DNA of 31,558 bases from CAYYMH01 sp964472785 (GCA_964472785.1 CAYYMH010000048.1:1-31558), one strand, 5' to 3'. Positions 16,170-24,389 are shown, counted from the first letter of the stretch. Program-made: numbers and translations. Notes: generated by a model not told the origin, from the letters alone.

Positions 16170-17957
16170 TTAATCGATTGTGACAGCCGCAACCTCTTCC
16201 AGACTTGTTAATCCTTTTTTAGCTTGATGCCTGGCGGTTGCTCTTAGCGTCATCATCCCACTTTTTATGGCACTGTTCCTTATCGAATCTTCATCTAAAT
16301 CCCGCGATGCATTCAGTATTATTCTCCTGACATCGTTCGTAAAGGGCAGCGTTTCGAAAATACCGATACGGCCGGAATAGCCATTCGTGCAATTGGGACA
16401 TCCTTTTGGTTTGTAAAATGTACACTCTTCAATTTCTTTCTCGGTAAACCCAAGGGATAATGCGAGGCTTGTATCAGCTTTGGCAACTTTCTCTTTGCAA
16501 TGTGAACAGAGCGATCTCATCAAACGTTGAGCCACAACTAAATTAATCGCATAAGCAATGAGAAACGGCTCAATATCCATCTTGTACAAACGGCTGACAA
16601 CACTGGCGGCGTCATTCGTGTGAAGTGTTGAAAAAGTCAAATGACCTGTATTCGCCAGCTTTATGGCGATTTCAGCTGTCTTTGAATCACGAATCTCACC
16701 CACCATGACAACGTCAGGGTCATGGCGTAAAATAGATCGTATCGCCTGGTCAAAATTCATTTTTTTATTGATTTTCAGTTGTCGCGCGCCGGTAATATTA
16801 TATTCAACCGGATCTTCAACGGTCAGCACATTAATGTCCGGACTAATCACTTGATTAAGCGCAGCAACCAGCGTTGTGCTTTTACCACTGCCGGTCGGAC
16901 CGGTTACGATTACCATGCCCTGCGGTTTGTTTATCGCTTTCACAAATTCCTGTTGCGCATAGGGATCAAAACCGAGCTTATCCAGATTGGTGATGACTTT
17001 TCGGTCATCCAACACTCTGATAACGACACTTTCATATTTTCTATTATAAGCCGTAGAAACCACCGGAAGAATTGAGGCTCTGAATCGGATTAAATAATGA
17101 TCGATTCTTCTTTGGATAAAGCCGTCCTGGGCAGATTCCCATTCAAAACGGTCAACATTCCGGGTTCGGTCTTTGACGACTGCCAGAAATGTTTCGGGCT
17201 TGATATTATCTTTTTTATGCCAAAGCTTCAACCGTCCGTCAACCCGAAAATGAATCTCCGTGACATTGTTTTCGCGGGGGATAATATGGATGTCACTGGC
17301 GCCCTGATGCACTGCTTCGATCAATGCTGCTTCAAAAAGATTCACCAGTACGCTTTGATTGATAGCAGCGGTGAGTTCGTCTTCATCAATTTCCTGTTCT
17401 TCAGTTTCTTCATCTACTAATGATACTTCTTCGCTTGCCTCGTTGACTAATTTCAAAAATTCGTTTTGCTTTTCAACAACTTTAGCGATTAATTCTTCAA
17501 CATCTTCCTGTCTGGTGTAGGCTAATTCATGTTTTTTTATTCCGGCCTGATCGAGAATCTTTTCGTTTTTATTTGCTGCAGGATCAGGCGAGATGAAGAT
17601 CACAATATCTTTGCTCTTTTCGCTGTAGCCAAAAGGAATGATTTTATTTTTAATAAACAATTCCCGAATGGACGGGTCGAACTCATTCAAGAAATTGTTG
17701 ATAAATTCAATCCAGCCATCAGAGACGGTTACCCGGGACAGATCGATTTCACGAAACGCATACAGTTTGCAAAAAGCCCGGAAAACTTTGTGCCGGTCGT
17801 ACTTTAAATCTTCAATGAGAATATCTCTGAGACTGCGGTGACTATGGTTGTTTTCTAAAATAGAAATGGCTTTTCCGATGTCTTCATCAGCGAGCACACC
17901 TTCTCGCCTGTACATTTCGAGCATTGGATTGAGTACTTGTTCTGCTGTCGTTTCCAT
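16170..17957 (-). CDS. pilB: PilB/GspE-type pilus assembly ATPase
   Basis: Cytoplasmic hexameric ATPase of 595 residues that powers pilin polymerisation. N-terminal GspE-N type domain (about 1-160), an acidic linker (175-195, rich in Glu), then the N2 domain with GASDIHIIP (219-227) and the core: Walker A GPTGSGKST (353-361), Asp box VEDPVEY (380-386), Walker B DVVMVGEIRD (415-424), His box TGHLTFSTLHT (437-447). A tetracysteine zinc site is present as CSHC (484-487) and CPNC (520-523), a PilB/GspE hallmark absent from PilT. It begins 3 bases after the pilC stop, with GGGGATG overlapping the pilC end, so the two are translationally coupled. Confidence 0.95.
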   Translation of the reverse strand: METTAEQVLNPMLEMYRREGVLADEDIGKAISILENNHSHRSLRDILIEDLKYDRHKVFRAFCKLYAFREIDLSRVTVSDGWIEFINNFLNEFDPSIRELFIKNKIIPFGYSEKSKDIVIFISPDPAANKNEKILDQAGIKKHELAYTRQEDVEELIAKVVEKQNEFLKLVNEASEEVSLVDEETEEQEIDEDELTAAINQSVLVNLFEAALIEAVHQGASDIHIIPRENNVTEIHFRVDGRLKLWHKKDNIKPETFLAVVKDRTRNVDRFEWESAQDGFIQRRIDHYLIRFRASILPVVSTAYNRKYESVVIRVLDDRKVITNLDKLGFDPYAQQEFVKAINKPQGMVIVTGPTGSGKSTTLVAALNQVISPDINVLTVEDPVEYNITGARQLKINKKMNFDQAIRSILRHDPDVVMVGEIRDSKTAEIAIKLANTGHLTFSTLHTNDAASVVSRLYKMDIEPFLIAYAINLVVAQRLMRSLCSHCKEKVAKADTSLALSLGFTEKEIEECTFYKPKGCPNCTNGYSGRIGIFETLPFTNDVRRIILNASRDLDEDSIRNSAIKSGMMTLRATARHQAKKGLTSLEEVAAVTID

Positions 17958-17960
17958 AGT

Positions 17961-19301
17961 TTACATCCCCGGTAATTTTGGTTGCATAACGGCTGTTTCC
18001 GAAGAAACAATGGTTAATAACGTCATAACGATCATAATAACAAAAGCGACCGCAACTTGGATCCAATCCAAAATACTTTTCATACGATAGCTGGTTTCCC
18101 GCTCGTAATAGTTGGCAATTTGAATGGATGTCTTTTTTAGTGTACCAGATTCAGCGCCGGTATTGAGCCGGGTTAGCGCATTTTCCGGAAACACTTCTGC
18201 CTTGCGCAACGCTTCGACAAAGCTTTTACCCTCTGAAACCATTAAAGGAATGGATACCTCTTTTATCTGCTTTTCCATGTACTTATTTCGGCATGCTTCA
18301 GCGGCGGTTCGAATGACCTCGATATTTTCTCCTGATCCGCTGTACATGGAATGGAATACCCGACAAAAAATTTCGATCGAAGATTTGTGAATCAGCGAAC
18401 CAATAATCGGTACTTTGACAATATGCTTGCCAATAAAATATTGGCCTTTTTCCGTCATCGCCAAACGAATCAATGCGATGAGCGGTACAAACATTAAGAT
18501 TAACAGGATAATGATATTATTTTGGAGAAAATGGCTGAGATCAAGACTGGCTCTGGTCATGGGCGGAAGCTCTGCGCCAAATTTTTCAAACAGTTCGGCT
18601 GTTTTCGGAAAAATATATCCGATGTAAAAAACCACCGCCAGAAACAGAACAAGTAAAGTCACTGTCGGCATCAATAGGGCACTTTTTAAATTTTTCTTGA
18701 ATTCAAAGTTACGTTCTAAAAATTTAGCTGTGTTTTCGTACACCTCTACCATGTTCCCGCTTTTTGAGGCAACTCCCAACATTTTGGCAGCAAATTTTCC
18801 GATCGATGATTCCTGGTTGCGGAAAACCTCCTCGCCATCTTTTCCCTCTTTCAAATCAGAATTAATTTCTTTTATCACTCTTTTCATTGCTCCATTATTG
18901 ATGTCCCTTTCCAAAAGGGTGAGAATTTCATCAAACTGCAATTTCTCACGCAGCAAATCAGCCGAAAGACGGATGAAAGATATAATATCACCATTGGGTG
19001 GTTTGAATTTAAAATCGAACAATCGTTTCTGGACTTTTACCGAATAAAACCCTATTTTTCGAAGCGCTAACTCAACTTCATCTTTTGAGTAAGCCTGCTG
19101 CGTACCCTTTGAAACAGTGCCGTCTTTCCGCTTAACCTGATAGTCATAAGTTGTTTTGGGCAGTATATTGACAATGGTAAAGCCATGCTGCATAGCCAGC
19201 GGCTCAATTTTTAACTTCGCTTCTTTCTTGTTCTTTGCTTTAATATAGCCGACAATGCGTTGTTTGTGAGAATTTATTCCATTGTAACGAAAATCATTCA
19301 T
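17961..19301 (-). CDS. pilC: PilC/GspF-type inner-membrane platform protein
   Basis: Polytopic platform protein of 446 residues that couples the ATPase to pilin insertion. Two T2SSF domains (about 107-235 and 310-435), with membrane helices near 210-230, 262-281 and 411-433. The family's small N-terminal module (a Y.A....G....G...A.s..EA...L...G....) occurs twice, at 4-47 and 53-92, where most family members have one. An internal 'FPENALTRLNTGAESGTL' matches the conserved FP..a..mi..GE.SG.L of the family. Lies directly upstream of pilB and downstream of the pilin, separated from the latter by a terminator hairpin. Confidence 0.93.
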   Translation of the reverse strand: MNDFRYNGINSHKQRIVGYIKAKNKKEAKLKIEPLAMQHGFTIVNILPKTTYDYQVKRKDGTVSKGTQQAYSKDEVELALRKIGFYSVKVQKRLFDFKFKPPNGDIISFIRLSADLLREKLQFDEILTLLERDINNGAMKRVIKEINSDLKEGKDGEEVFRNQESSIGKFAAKMLGVASKSGNMVEVYENTAKFLERNFEFKKNLKSALLMPTVTLLVLFLAVVFYIGYIFPKTAELFEKFGAELPPMTRASLDLSHFLQNNIIILLILMFVPLIALIRLAMTEKGQYFIGKHIVKVPIIGSLIHKSSIEIFCRVFHSMYSGSGENIEVIRTAAEACRNKYMEKQIKEVSIPLMVSEGKSFVEALRKAEVFPENALTRLNTGAESGTLKKTSIQIANYYERETSYRMKSILDWIQVAVAFVIMIVMTLLTIVSSETAVMQPKLPGM

Positions 19302-19340
19302 CGCTTTGCCATCCTTGCTTTTTTAAATCTACTTGAAAAA

Positions 19341-19375
19341 TGTCGAGCCCATACAAATTTTATATGGGCTCGATA
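19341..19375 (-). terminator. rho-independent terminator after the pilin gene
   Basis: An 11-bp perfect stem: arms 19343-19353 (TCGAGCCCATA) and 19363-19373 (TATGGGCTCGA) with a 9-base loop. On the minus strand it is followed by CATTTTTCAAG, a T-run. It sits between the pilin and pilC, about 180 bases past the pilin stop, and would let the pilin be made in excess while some transcripts read into pilC. The remainder of the 253-base gap shows no gene. Confidence 0.85.
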
Positions 19376-19554
19376 GGAATCAATGCGGAAACATCAACAT
19401 GCTATTAGCTTTATTCAATATCGTCGTAATCATCTCACTGAAAATAACATGAACATTCCCGAATTCGTCTCAATTCTAAAGTTTCCGCAGTTGCAGCCCA
19501 TTGCTGTTTATTCAGTTACATGTCAAATCATCTTATTCGTAGGTTCGAACGCGC

Positions 19555-19953
19555 TTATCTGTTGGTTATGTTTGTCGCGATCGAGTCAGCAAAAACTGTG
19601 ACTGTAACTGTACAATTCGTTCCGTCACCATCGCCGTCCTGTACACCAACTCCCTGGATACCCACTGTAGTCGCAGTACCTGCTGAACTAACAGAGTAAG
19701 TACCATTTTCATTTGTTGCTTTTGGAGTTAAATCCTGGATCGATATGTCTACAAAGCTATTACCACCGCCGCCCATGCCACTCGGTTTCACATAATACTG
19801 CTGAGCGCGAGCCGCCAGATTCAACAAATCACTTGTAACAGCTTCCAGGTTCGCTGATGCTGCAGATGCGCCAAACATGTTAATACCAACAACCACAGCA
19901 ATACCAACAATGATGACACTCAATACGATGAGCAAAAGTTGTTGTTGTCCCAT
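19555..19953 (-). CDS. probable major pilin with a two-residue leader
   Basis: A 132-residue pilin. The start MGQQQLLLIVLSVIIVGIAV puts the helix straight after a Gly at position 2, so cleavage by a prepilin peptidase would remove only MG, and Glu5 is missing. The helix runs to about residue 57, then a Gly-rich loop (58-64) and a beta-rich head. The head contains QDGDGDGTN, a DxDxDG-like loop that could bind calcium, and one cysteine close to the C-terminus. AAGGAGA stands 8 bases before the ATG, one of the best ribosome binding sites of the operon, and a terminator follows, both as expected for an abundant subunit. Pilin is assigned from this context and from the following pilC and pilB; sequence alone is less certain. 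Confidence 0.82.
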   Translation of the reverse strand: MGQQQLLLIVLSVIIVGIAVVVGINMFGASAASANLEAVTSDLLNLAARAQQYYVKPSGMGGGGNSFVDISIQDLTPKATNENGTYSVSSAGTATTVGIQGVGVQDGDGDGTNCTVTVTVFADSIATNITNR

Positions 19954-20027
19954 TACAAATTCTCCTTAAATTTGATTAAAATTAAAAATGTTAATTAAAA
20001 AATGAGTTTGTTAATTTAAAAATGAAA

Positions 20028-20065
20028 GCCCACTCTCACATCACCACCTCCTTACATACATGGGC
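20028..20065 (-). promoter_or_regulatory. hairpin with an orphan Shine-Dalgarno in the leader of the pilin gene
   Basis: On the minus strand, GCCCA (20065-20061) and TGGGC (20032-20028) can pair around a 28-base loop. The loop holds TAAGGAGGTG (20054-20045), a near-perfect ribosome binding site, followed at 20041 by ATG-TGA (start then stop) and, one frame over, by a seven-codon GTG frame ending at 20016. No gene uses this site. It lies between the response regulator stop and the pilin ATG; a T-rich stretch follows. It could be a leader peptide, a weak terminator, or a ribosome standby site. Confidence 0.4.
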
Positions 20066-20113
20066 GAGTTTAATCGAGGTTATCGTGGATTTACTATTTT
20101 TTTGAGTTTTACA

Positions 20114-20488
20114 TTAAACTTGAACTCTGTTTATATCATTTTGATTATTTATCACGCTGACTAATTTTGTCATTTCAAAAGGTTTTGATAATTTGTGATA
20201 GTTATCAAAGAGCCCGAATTTTCCATTAAAGTCTTTAAAATCGTAAGCAGACATAAAAATTAATTTTGTATGCGGATAAAGCTTTTTGATAACCGATCCT
20301 AATATAAAACCGTTTACTTCAGGCATCCTGACATCTGTTAAGACGATGTCAAATTGATCATTTTCTAATTTTGATAATGCCTCTTTTGCACTACCTGCTC
20401 CATCTACTGAGTATCCCATCCTTTCCAGTCCTATTTGCAGTGATAATCTCACATTTCTCGTGTCGTCAACAATCAGAATTTTTTCCAT
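20114..20488 (-). CDS. single-domain response regulator upstream of the pilin
   Basis: Receiver-only protein of 124 residues: DD at 8-9, Asp52 in TDVRMPEVNG, Ser80 and Lys102. The ATG at 20488 is chosen because the receiver fold begins there (MEKILIVDD); a TTG at 20533 or an ATG at 20515 would add 9-15 residues with no domain. It is closely similar to the 124-residue protein at 23757-24131, sharing NGFIL, PH.K.IFMS and SKPF in the same places. A sigma-54-type promoter lies upstream at 20570-20585. It is the only gene between that promoter and the pilin, so it may be co-transcribed with the pilus genes. Confidence 0.85.
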   Translation of the reverse strand: MEKILIVDDTRNVRLSLQIGLERMGYSVDGAGSAKEALSKLENDQFDIVLTDVRMPEVNGFILGSVIKKLYPHTKLIFMSAYDFKDFNGKFGLFDNYHKLSKPFEMTKLVSVINNQNDINRVQV

Positions 20489-21052
20489 TATAGACCCAGT
20501 ATTATCTCTACCCATCTTCACCCAGTATAACAACTCACATCCTCTGTAATACTTTTTCGCTCTTGTCTTCGCAAAAAGAGTGCCATTTTAAAGAAACTCA
20601 AATTTTCAATTATTAGTGGATTGGATTATTTTAAAAATAACAGTAGGATAAGATAGGAGATAAAAACAGGGATAAAATTTAAAGCGAGTTAGCGTTTTCA
20701 AAATTGATTTTCATTGTGAATAGTTTTTTTCATAATGGAATTAGCTGAGATTGCCTGAAGAAATCATAACGTAACGGCAGGATACAAACATATTAAATTG
20801 TCCGGGCAAGGCCGTAAAGGATGTCAATTTATTAATTTTTTCTTTGCCGGTTTTGCGGCTTTGCGTGAGTTTTTTTAAAAATATTTTTGCAAAAATAACA
20901 AAGTTTTCTGGATAATAGAATAGGATGAAAAAATTAGCTGTTAGGAAGGGGCGAACACAGGAGATTAAACTATCGCAACGGAATGATTAGTCTTCGATAT
21001 TAATTCTTAAAGAATCAGTGCGTATTGCTGGATAAGAAAGATAACTGAAAAA
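20489..21052. other. intergenic region with sigma-54 promoter and repeat-like stretch
   Basis: About 560 bases without a credible gene. It holds the sigma-54-type element at 20570-20585, a GCGAGTTAGCG site near 20684-20694 about 100 bases upstream of it, and a GC-richer stretch at 20841-20870 (TTTGCCGG, TTTTGCGGC, TTTGCGTGAG) followed by a T-run. The last resembles an interspersed intergenic sequence that I recall from several FCB-group genomes. A small palindrome, ATTCTT-A-AAGAAT, lies near 21005-21017 after the NtrC gene. Confidence 0.6.
20570..20585 (-). promoter_or_regulatory. sigma-54 (RpoN) promoter, TGGCAC-N5-TTGCG
   Basis: Read on the minus strand: TGGCAC (20585-20580), five bases TCTTT, then TTGCG (20574-20570). 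The invariant GG and GC are 10 bases apart, as RpoN requires, and 10 of 11 consensus positions fit. A start near 20560 would lie upstream of the response regulator start at 20488. Two NtrC-type activators encoded in the window could drive it. Confidence 0.75.
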
Positions 21053-22423
21053 TTAATCTTTGTCTCCTAAACTAATCCCATATTTTTTTAGTTTACGCCA
21101 AAGAGTTGTCGTTGAAACTTCAAGCTTTTGTGAAGTTAATTTCTGATTTCGTTTGCATCGTTCGTAAGTGTCAAGAATAAGCCATTTTTCCATCTCTTCC
21201 AACGTCATGTCTTTCTTTTCATGAACAGTTTTCTGAATTTTTTGAATATTGGGCGGAAAAGATAAGGAGAGGTCTTCCGGGTCAATGCGTTCACTGCTTG
21301 CTAAAATTACCGATCTTTCAATAACGTTTTCGATTTCTCTGACGTTTCCGGGCCACTCATAATCCATGAAAAGAGACAGCGCAGACGGAGAAATCTCTTT
21401 AATATTTTTACCAAATTTATTGACATATTTTTTTAGAAAGTAATTAGCAAGGATCGGAATGTCTTCTTTTCGCTCTCTGATTGGCGGTAAATGAATCGGG
21501 ATTACATTTAAACGAAAAAACAAGTCTTCCCTGAAATTTTTCTGTTTCACTTCTTCCAGCAGATCTTTATTGGTGGCTGCGATTAACCGGACATCGACTC
21601 TGAGACTTCTGTTTTCACCGATACGTCTGATTTCCCCGTCCTGTAAAAATCGGAGCAATCTGATTTGAGTTTGAGGGGCAATGTCTCCGATTTCATCCAA
21701 AAAAACAGTTCCTGTATCTGCTTCCTGAAAGAAGCCTTTTTTGTCTCGGATCGCACCGGTAAAGGCTCCCTTCACGTGTCCAAAAAGCTCACTATCAAGG
21801 AGATTTTCACTCAGCGCACCACAATTTATTGTTAACATAGGCTTTTGTCTTCTTGGGCTGTTAGCGTGAATAGCCTTGGCAATGAGTTCCTTTCCTGTAC
21901 CTGTCTCTCCTGTCAATAGGACAGTACTGTCAGTTTTGGCAACCTGTACCACAACATTCAACACATTGTTCATTGAAGTTGAATGACCTACGATATTTTC
22001 GAATTTGTACTTTTCGCGCAATTCGTCTTCGAGAAATCTGACTTGCTTTAATGCTTGCCTTTTTTCAATAGCACGGCTGACTAAAATCTGAAATTCTTCA
22101 TTGTTTAAAGGTTTTTCAATGTAATGATAGGCGCCCGACTTCATCGCTTCGACACCTGATTTGACGGTACCATAGCCAGTAATCACAATCACCTCGGTAC
22201 TGGGATTGATTTTTTTGACGTGCTTTAATACTGCCATCCCGCTGGTACTTCGCATCCTCAAGTCAGTAATAACCAGATCATATTGTTTATCATTAATCAT
22301 GTTTATGGCTGCTTCGCCATCTTCAGCTTCATCAATTGCATATTCTTTTGTCTTTGAAAGCAGAATGACAATAGACCGCCTCAAATTATCATCATCGTCA
22401 ACTAATAAAATATCATACATCAT
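21053..22423 (-). CDS. NtrC/PilR-family sigma-54-dependent response regulator
   Basis: A 456-residue activator in three parts. Receiver (1-120): DDDD at 9-12, acceptor Asp54, Lys104. AAA+ domain (about 143-375): Walker A GETGTGKE (172-179), the sigma-54 contact loop GAFTGA intact (219-224), Walker B FLDEIGD (241-247) and the R-finger region 'FREDLFFRLNVIPIHLPPIR'. Fis-type helix-turn-helix at about 415-450 (LTSQKLEVSTTTLWRKLKKYG). AAGGAG is 7 bases before the ATG. It follows the soluble PAS kinase with a 25-base gap, so the pair forms one two-component system. Likely target: the sigma-54 promoters at 20570 and 24290, both close by. PilR is a possible functional analogue. Confidence 0.93.
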   Translation of the reverse strand: MMYDILLVDDDDNLRRSIVILLSKTKEYAIDEAEDGEAAINMINDKQYDLVITDLRMRSTSGMAVLKHVKKINPSTEVIVITGYGTVKSGVEAMKSGAYHYIEKPLNNEEFQILVSRAIEKRQALKQVRFLEDELREKYKFENIVGHSTSMNNVLNVVVQVAKTDSTVLLTGETGTGKELIAKAIHANSPRRQKPMLTINCGALSENLLDSELFGHVKGAFTGAIRDKKGFFQEADTGTVFLDEIGDIAPQTQIRLLRFLQDGEIRRIGENRSLRVDVRLIAATNKDLLEEVKQKNFREDLFFRLNVIPIHLPPIRERKEDIPILANYFLKKYVNKFGKNIKEISPSALSLFMDYEWPGNVREIENVIERSVILASSERIDPEDLSLSFPPNIQKIQKTVHEKKDMTLEEMEKWLILDTYERCKRNQKLTSQKLEVSTTTLWRKLKKYGISLGDKD

Positions 22424-22448
22424 AAATCGCTCCTTAAATTAAAGAAGT

Positions 22449-23516
22449 TCAATGCAAGTCAAAAGGCAGGCAGATAGTTACTATCGTCCCTTTTCCGCGT
22501 TCACTTTTAAAATCAATCGTTCCGCCATGATTGTAAATGATACGCTCAGCAGATGTCAGTCCCATACCCATTTTATCTTCTTTATTGGTGAAAAAGGGAC
22601 GGACGATATGGTCTAATTCTTCATCTCCCATGCCAACACCGGTATCCGACAACGTGATTTGAAGCTGTTTTTCGTTGTATAGATTTATGATTTGAGAAGT
22701 TTTCACATCAACCCGACCACCATCTGAACATGCCTCCATCGCATTATTCAGTAACTGGGCAACGACTTCTGACAATTGATCGTAATCTCCTTTTATGAAA
22801 GGTAGATTTTTTTGCAAATCAAGATCAATTTCAATTTGTGACCCGGTTTCACCTCTTACCTGGTGAGCTAAATTTTCGATAAGCTCATTGATGTTAACCT
22901 GCTTAAAATTAGGCGCCGGCATTTTAGTGAAACGCAGAAATGACCTGACAATTTCGTTGAGACGGCTCACTTCTTCCAATATGATATTCATTAATTCTTC
23001 GTTTTGACCAGATAGTTCCAAACTTTCCTGCAATATTTCTACTGAGGTGTTAATGGCACTTAATGGATTTCGAATTTCGTGACCAATACCTGACGCCATC
23101 TCTGAAATATATTTTTGCTGCTGTTCTAATATTTTCAATCTTTGCTTTTTTCGAATTGAGTTTACAGCGTTAAGGGTAACAATAAGGTTGTCTTCTTGAG
23201 GGATATTTGTGATTGTCAGAATGACGACATGGTGGTGATTATTTCCATCGATGAACTCAAATTCATCTTTTAGGAATAGTTGATCTGTTTCGGAAGGCTT
23301 AATTACTTTTTCAAAAAGATGCTTCAGTTGATCTCGTTGTTGAGTACTAAAAAAATCAAATATCTTCTTTTTATTCAGCAAATTTGGATTTGGGATATTG
23401 GCAAGATTTTTAAAATATTTATTAAAGTGAATCAATAAACCATCTTTATCGACGATTATAATCGCTATGCCGCTATGATCAAAAATTTGCTGCAAAAATT
23501 TATTTGCTGGTTCCAT
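22449..23516 (-). CDS. soluble PAS-domain histidine kinase, partner of the NtrC-type regulator
   Basis: A 355-residue cytoplasmic kinase (NtrB-like). PAS domain at about 5-115, HisKA with MASGIGHEIRNPLSAI (His146), and a complete HATPase: N box LLNNAMEAC (Asn258), G1 DTGVGMG (291-297), F box PFFTNKE and G2 GMGL (317-320). No membrane helix, so it should sense a cytoplasmic cue or follow a partner. It starts an operon with the NtrC-type gene. No clear ribosome binding site precedes the ATG. The hairpin at 23668-23690 separates it from the response regulator gene upstream. Confidence 0.92.
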   Translation of the reverse strand: MEPANKFLQQIFDHSGIAIIIVDKDGLLIHFNKYFKNLANIPNPNLLNKKKIFDFFSTQQRDQLKHLFEKVIKPSETDQLFLKDEFEFIDGNNHHHVVILTITNIPQEDNLIVTLNAVNSIRKKQRLKILEQQQKYISEMASGIGHEIRNPLSAINTSVEILQESLELSGQNEELMNIILEEVSRLNEIVRSFLRFTKMPAPNFKQVNINELIENLAHQVRGETGSQIEIDLDLQKNLPFIKGDYDQLSEVVAQLLNNAMEACSDGGRVDVKTSQIINLYNEKQLQITLSDTGVGMGDEELDHIVRPFFTNKEDKMGMGLTSAERIIYNHGGTIDFKSERGKGTIVTICLPFDLH

Positions 23517-23667
23517 ATTGATAATTTGCTTTAATCAACTGACTTTAAATAGCTTAATATCAACATAAGTTAACAACTTTTCTGATTAGAGTCAAGAAGT
23601 TTTTCAATAAAATTTTTGTTTTGTATCAGAAAAACATTAAAAACGTGAGAAAATTAAACAGAAATTA

Positions 23668-23690
23668 AGAAGTGTACCACAATCACTTCT
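23668..23690 (-). terminator. possible terminator after the upstream response regulator
   Basis: Arms AGAAGTG (23668-23674) and CACTTCT (23684-23690) form a perfect 7-bp stem with a 9-base loop. The minus-strand tail is only moderately T-rich (TTAATTTCTG), so termination may be partial. Confidence 0.4.
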
Positions 23691-23756
23691 AAAAACAGGA
23701 TAGCAACCGGTCGGAGGGAGTGAAGTTCAAACCACAATATAAACAGCGATTTTTTT

Positions 23757-24131
23757 CTATGAAACAGCTTTCATCGGATGTTTTTCAATTTCTAATAAGT
23801 GGATTAGATTGAGTAATTTAAAGGGCTTTGACAAAAAAGGAAAGTTCAGAAATTCTTTATACTGCATTTTATCGTTTTTGATATCAAATCCTGACATAAA
23901 AATAATTTTAATATGCGGATGCAATTCCTTCACAATGGTTGCCAGTATAAATCCGTTTATATCTGGCATCTTCATGTCAGTGACCAAAAAATCATAGGAT
24001 GTTTCTTTTAACTTGAGAAGTGCAGTCTTTGCGTTGTTAGCGGAATTGACATCAAAGCCTTCTTTCCTTAAACCGCTGGTGAGTACATGACACACATTCC
24101 AGTCATCATCGACAATGAGTACTTTAGCCAT
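23757..24131 (-). CDS. single-domain response regulator, close paralogue of the one at 20114-20488
   Basis: Receiver-only protein of 124 residues: DDD at 8-10, Asp52 in TDMKMPDINGFIL, Ser80, Lys102. Same length and key residue numbers as the protein at 20114-20488, and the two share the stretch NGFIL....K.L.PH.K.IFMS..D.K. AAAGGA precedes the ATG. A sigma-54-type promoter lies about 160 bases upstream. It is followed by a possible terminator, so it is probably its own transcript. No output domain; likely acts by binding another protein. Confidence 0.87.
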   Translation of the reverse strand: MAKVLIVDDDWNVCHVLTSGLRKEGFDVNSANNAKTALLKLKETSYDFLVTDMKMPDINGFILATIVKELHPHIKIIFMSGFDIKNDKMQYKEFLNFPFLSKPFKLLNLIHLLEIEKHPMKAVS

Positions 24132-24289
24132 TTCGATTCCTTTATTGAATTGTTGGTAAAGTTAAACGGAACTGATCGTGTTTTGTTGTCTGACACAATT
24201 TTGAAAAATACAGACTGTAAATTCGTTGTTATGCCCAAATTTAACTGTGCCGGTTTATGAACTTTAAAAAAACAGCGAAATTAGCTACC

Positions 24290-24305
24290 TGCAAATTAAA
24301 TGCCA
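24290..24305 (-). promoter_or_regulatory. sigma-54 (RpoN) promoter, TGGCAT-N5-TTGCA
   Basis: Minus strand: TGGCAT (24305-24300), TTAAT, TTGCA (24294-24290). Invariant GG and GC are present at the proper spacing; the only departure from TGGCAC-N5-TTGCA is T for C at the sixth position. It points at the response regulator whose ATG is at 24131. Confidence 0.7.
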
Positions 24306-24375
24306 TTTATGTGCCTCTATGATTTTGTTTTCCAGGTTTGTATTTCGTCAGAGTGAGAAAATATGAATCAATCAA

Positions 24376-24389
24376 ATGCGCTAACGCAT
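24376..24389. promoter_or_regulatory. palindromic candidate activator site
   Basis: ATGCG-CTAA-CGCAT is a perfect 5-bp inverted repeat about 70 bases upstream of the sigma-54 element at 24290-24305. Its core CGCTAAC also occurs (as GTTAGCG) about 100 bases upstream of the other sigma-54 promoter, at 20688-20694. Distances are right for an enhancer site of an NtrC-type activator. No T-run, so not a terminator. Confidence 0.35.

Noticed and set aside
19383..19601. Open frame on the plus strand across the pilin 3' region
   Set aside because: It overlaps the pilin gene, has no domain or ribosome binding site, and sits in the untranslated stretch before a terminator.
20841..20875. Possible insertion-sequence or CRISPR-like remnant (TTTGCGG/TTTGCGTGAG)
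   Set aside because: Only imperfect short repeats, no terminal repeats, transposase or spacer structure; kept as a note on the intergenic region.
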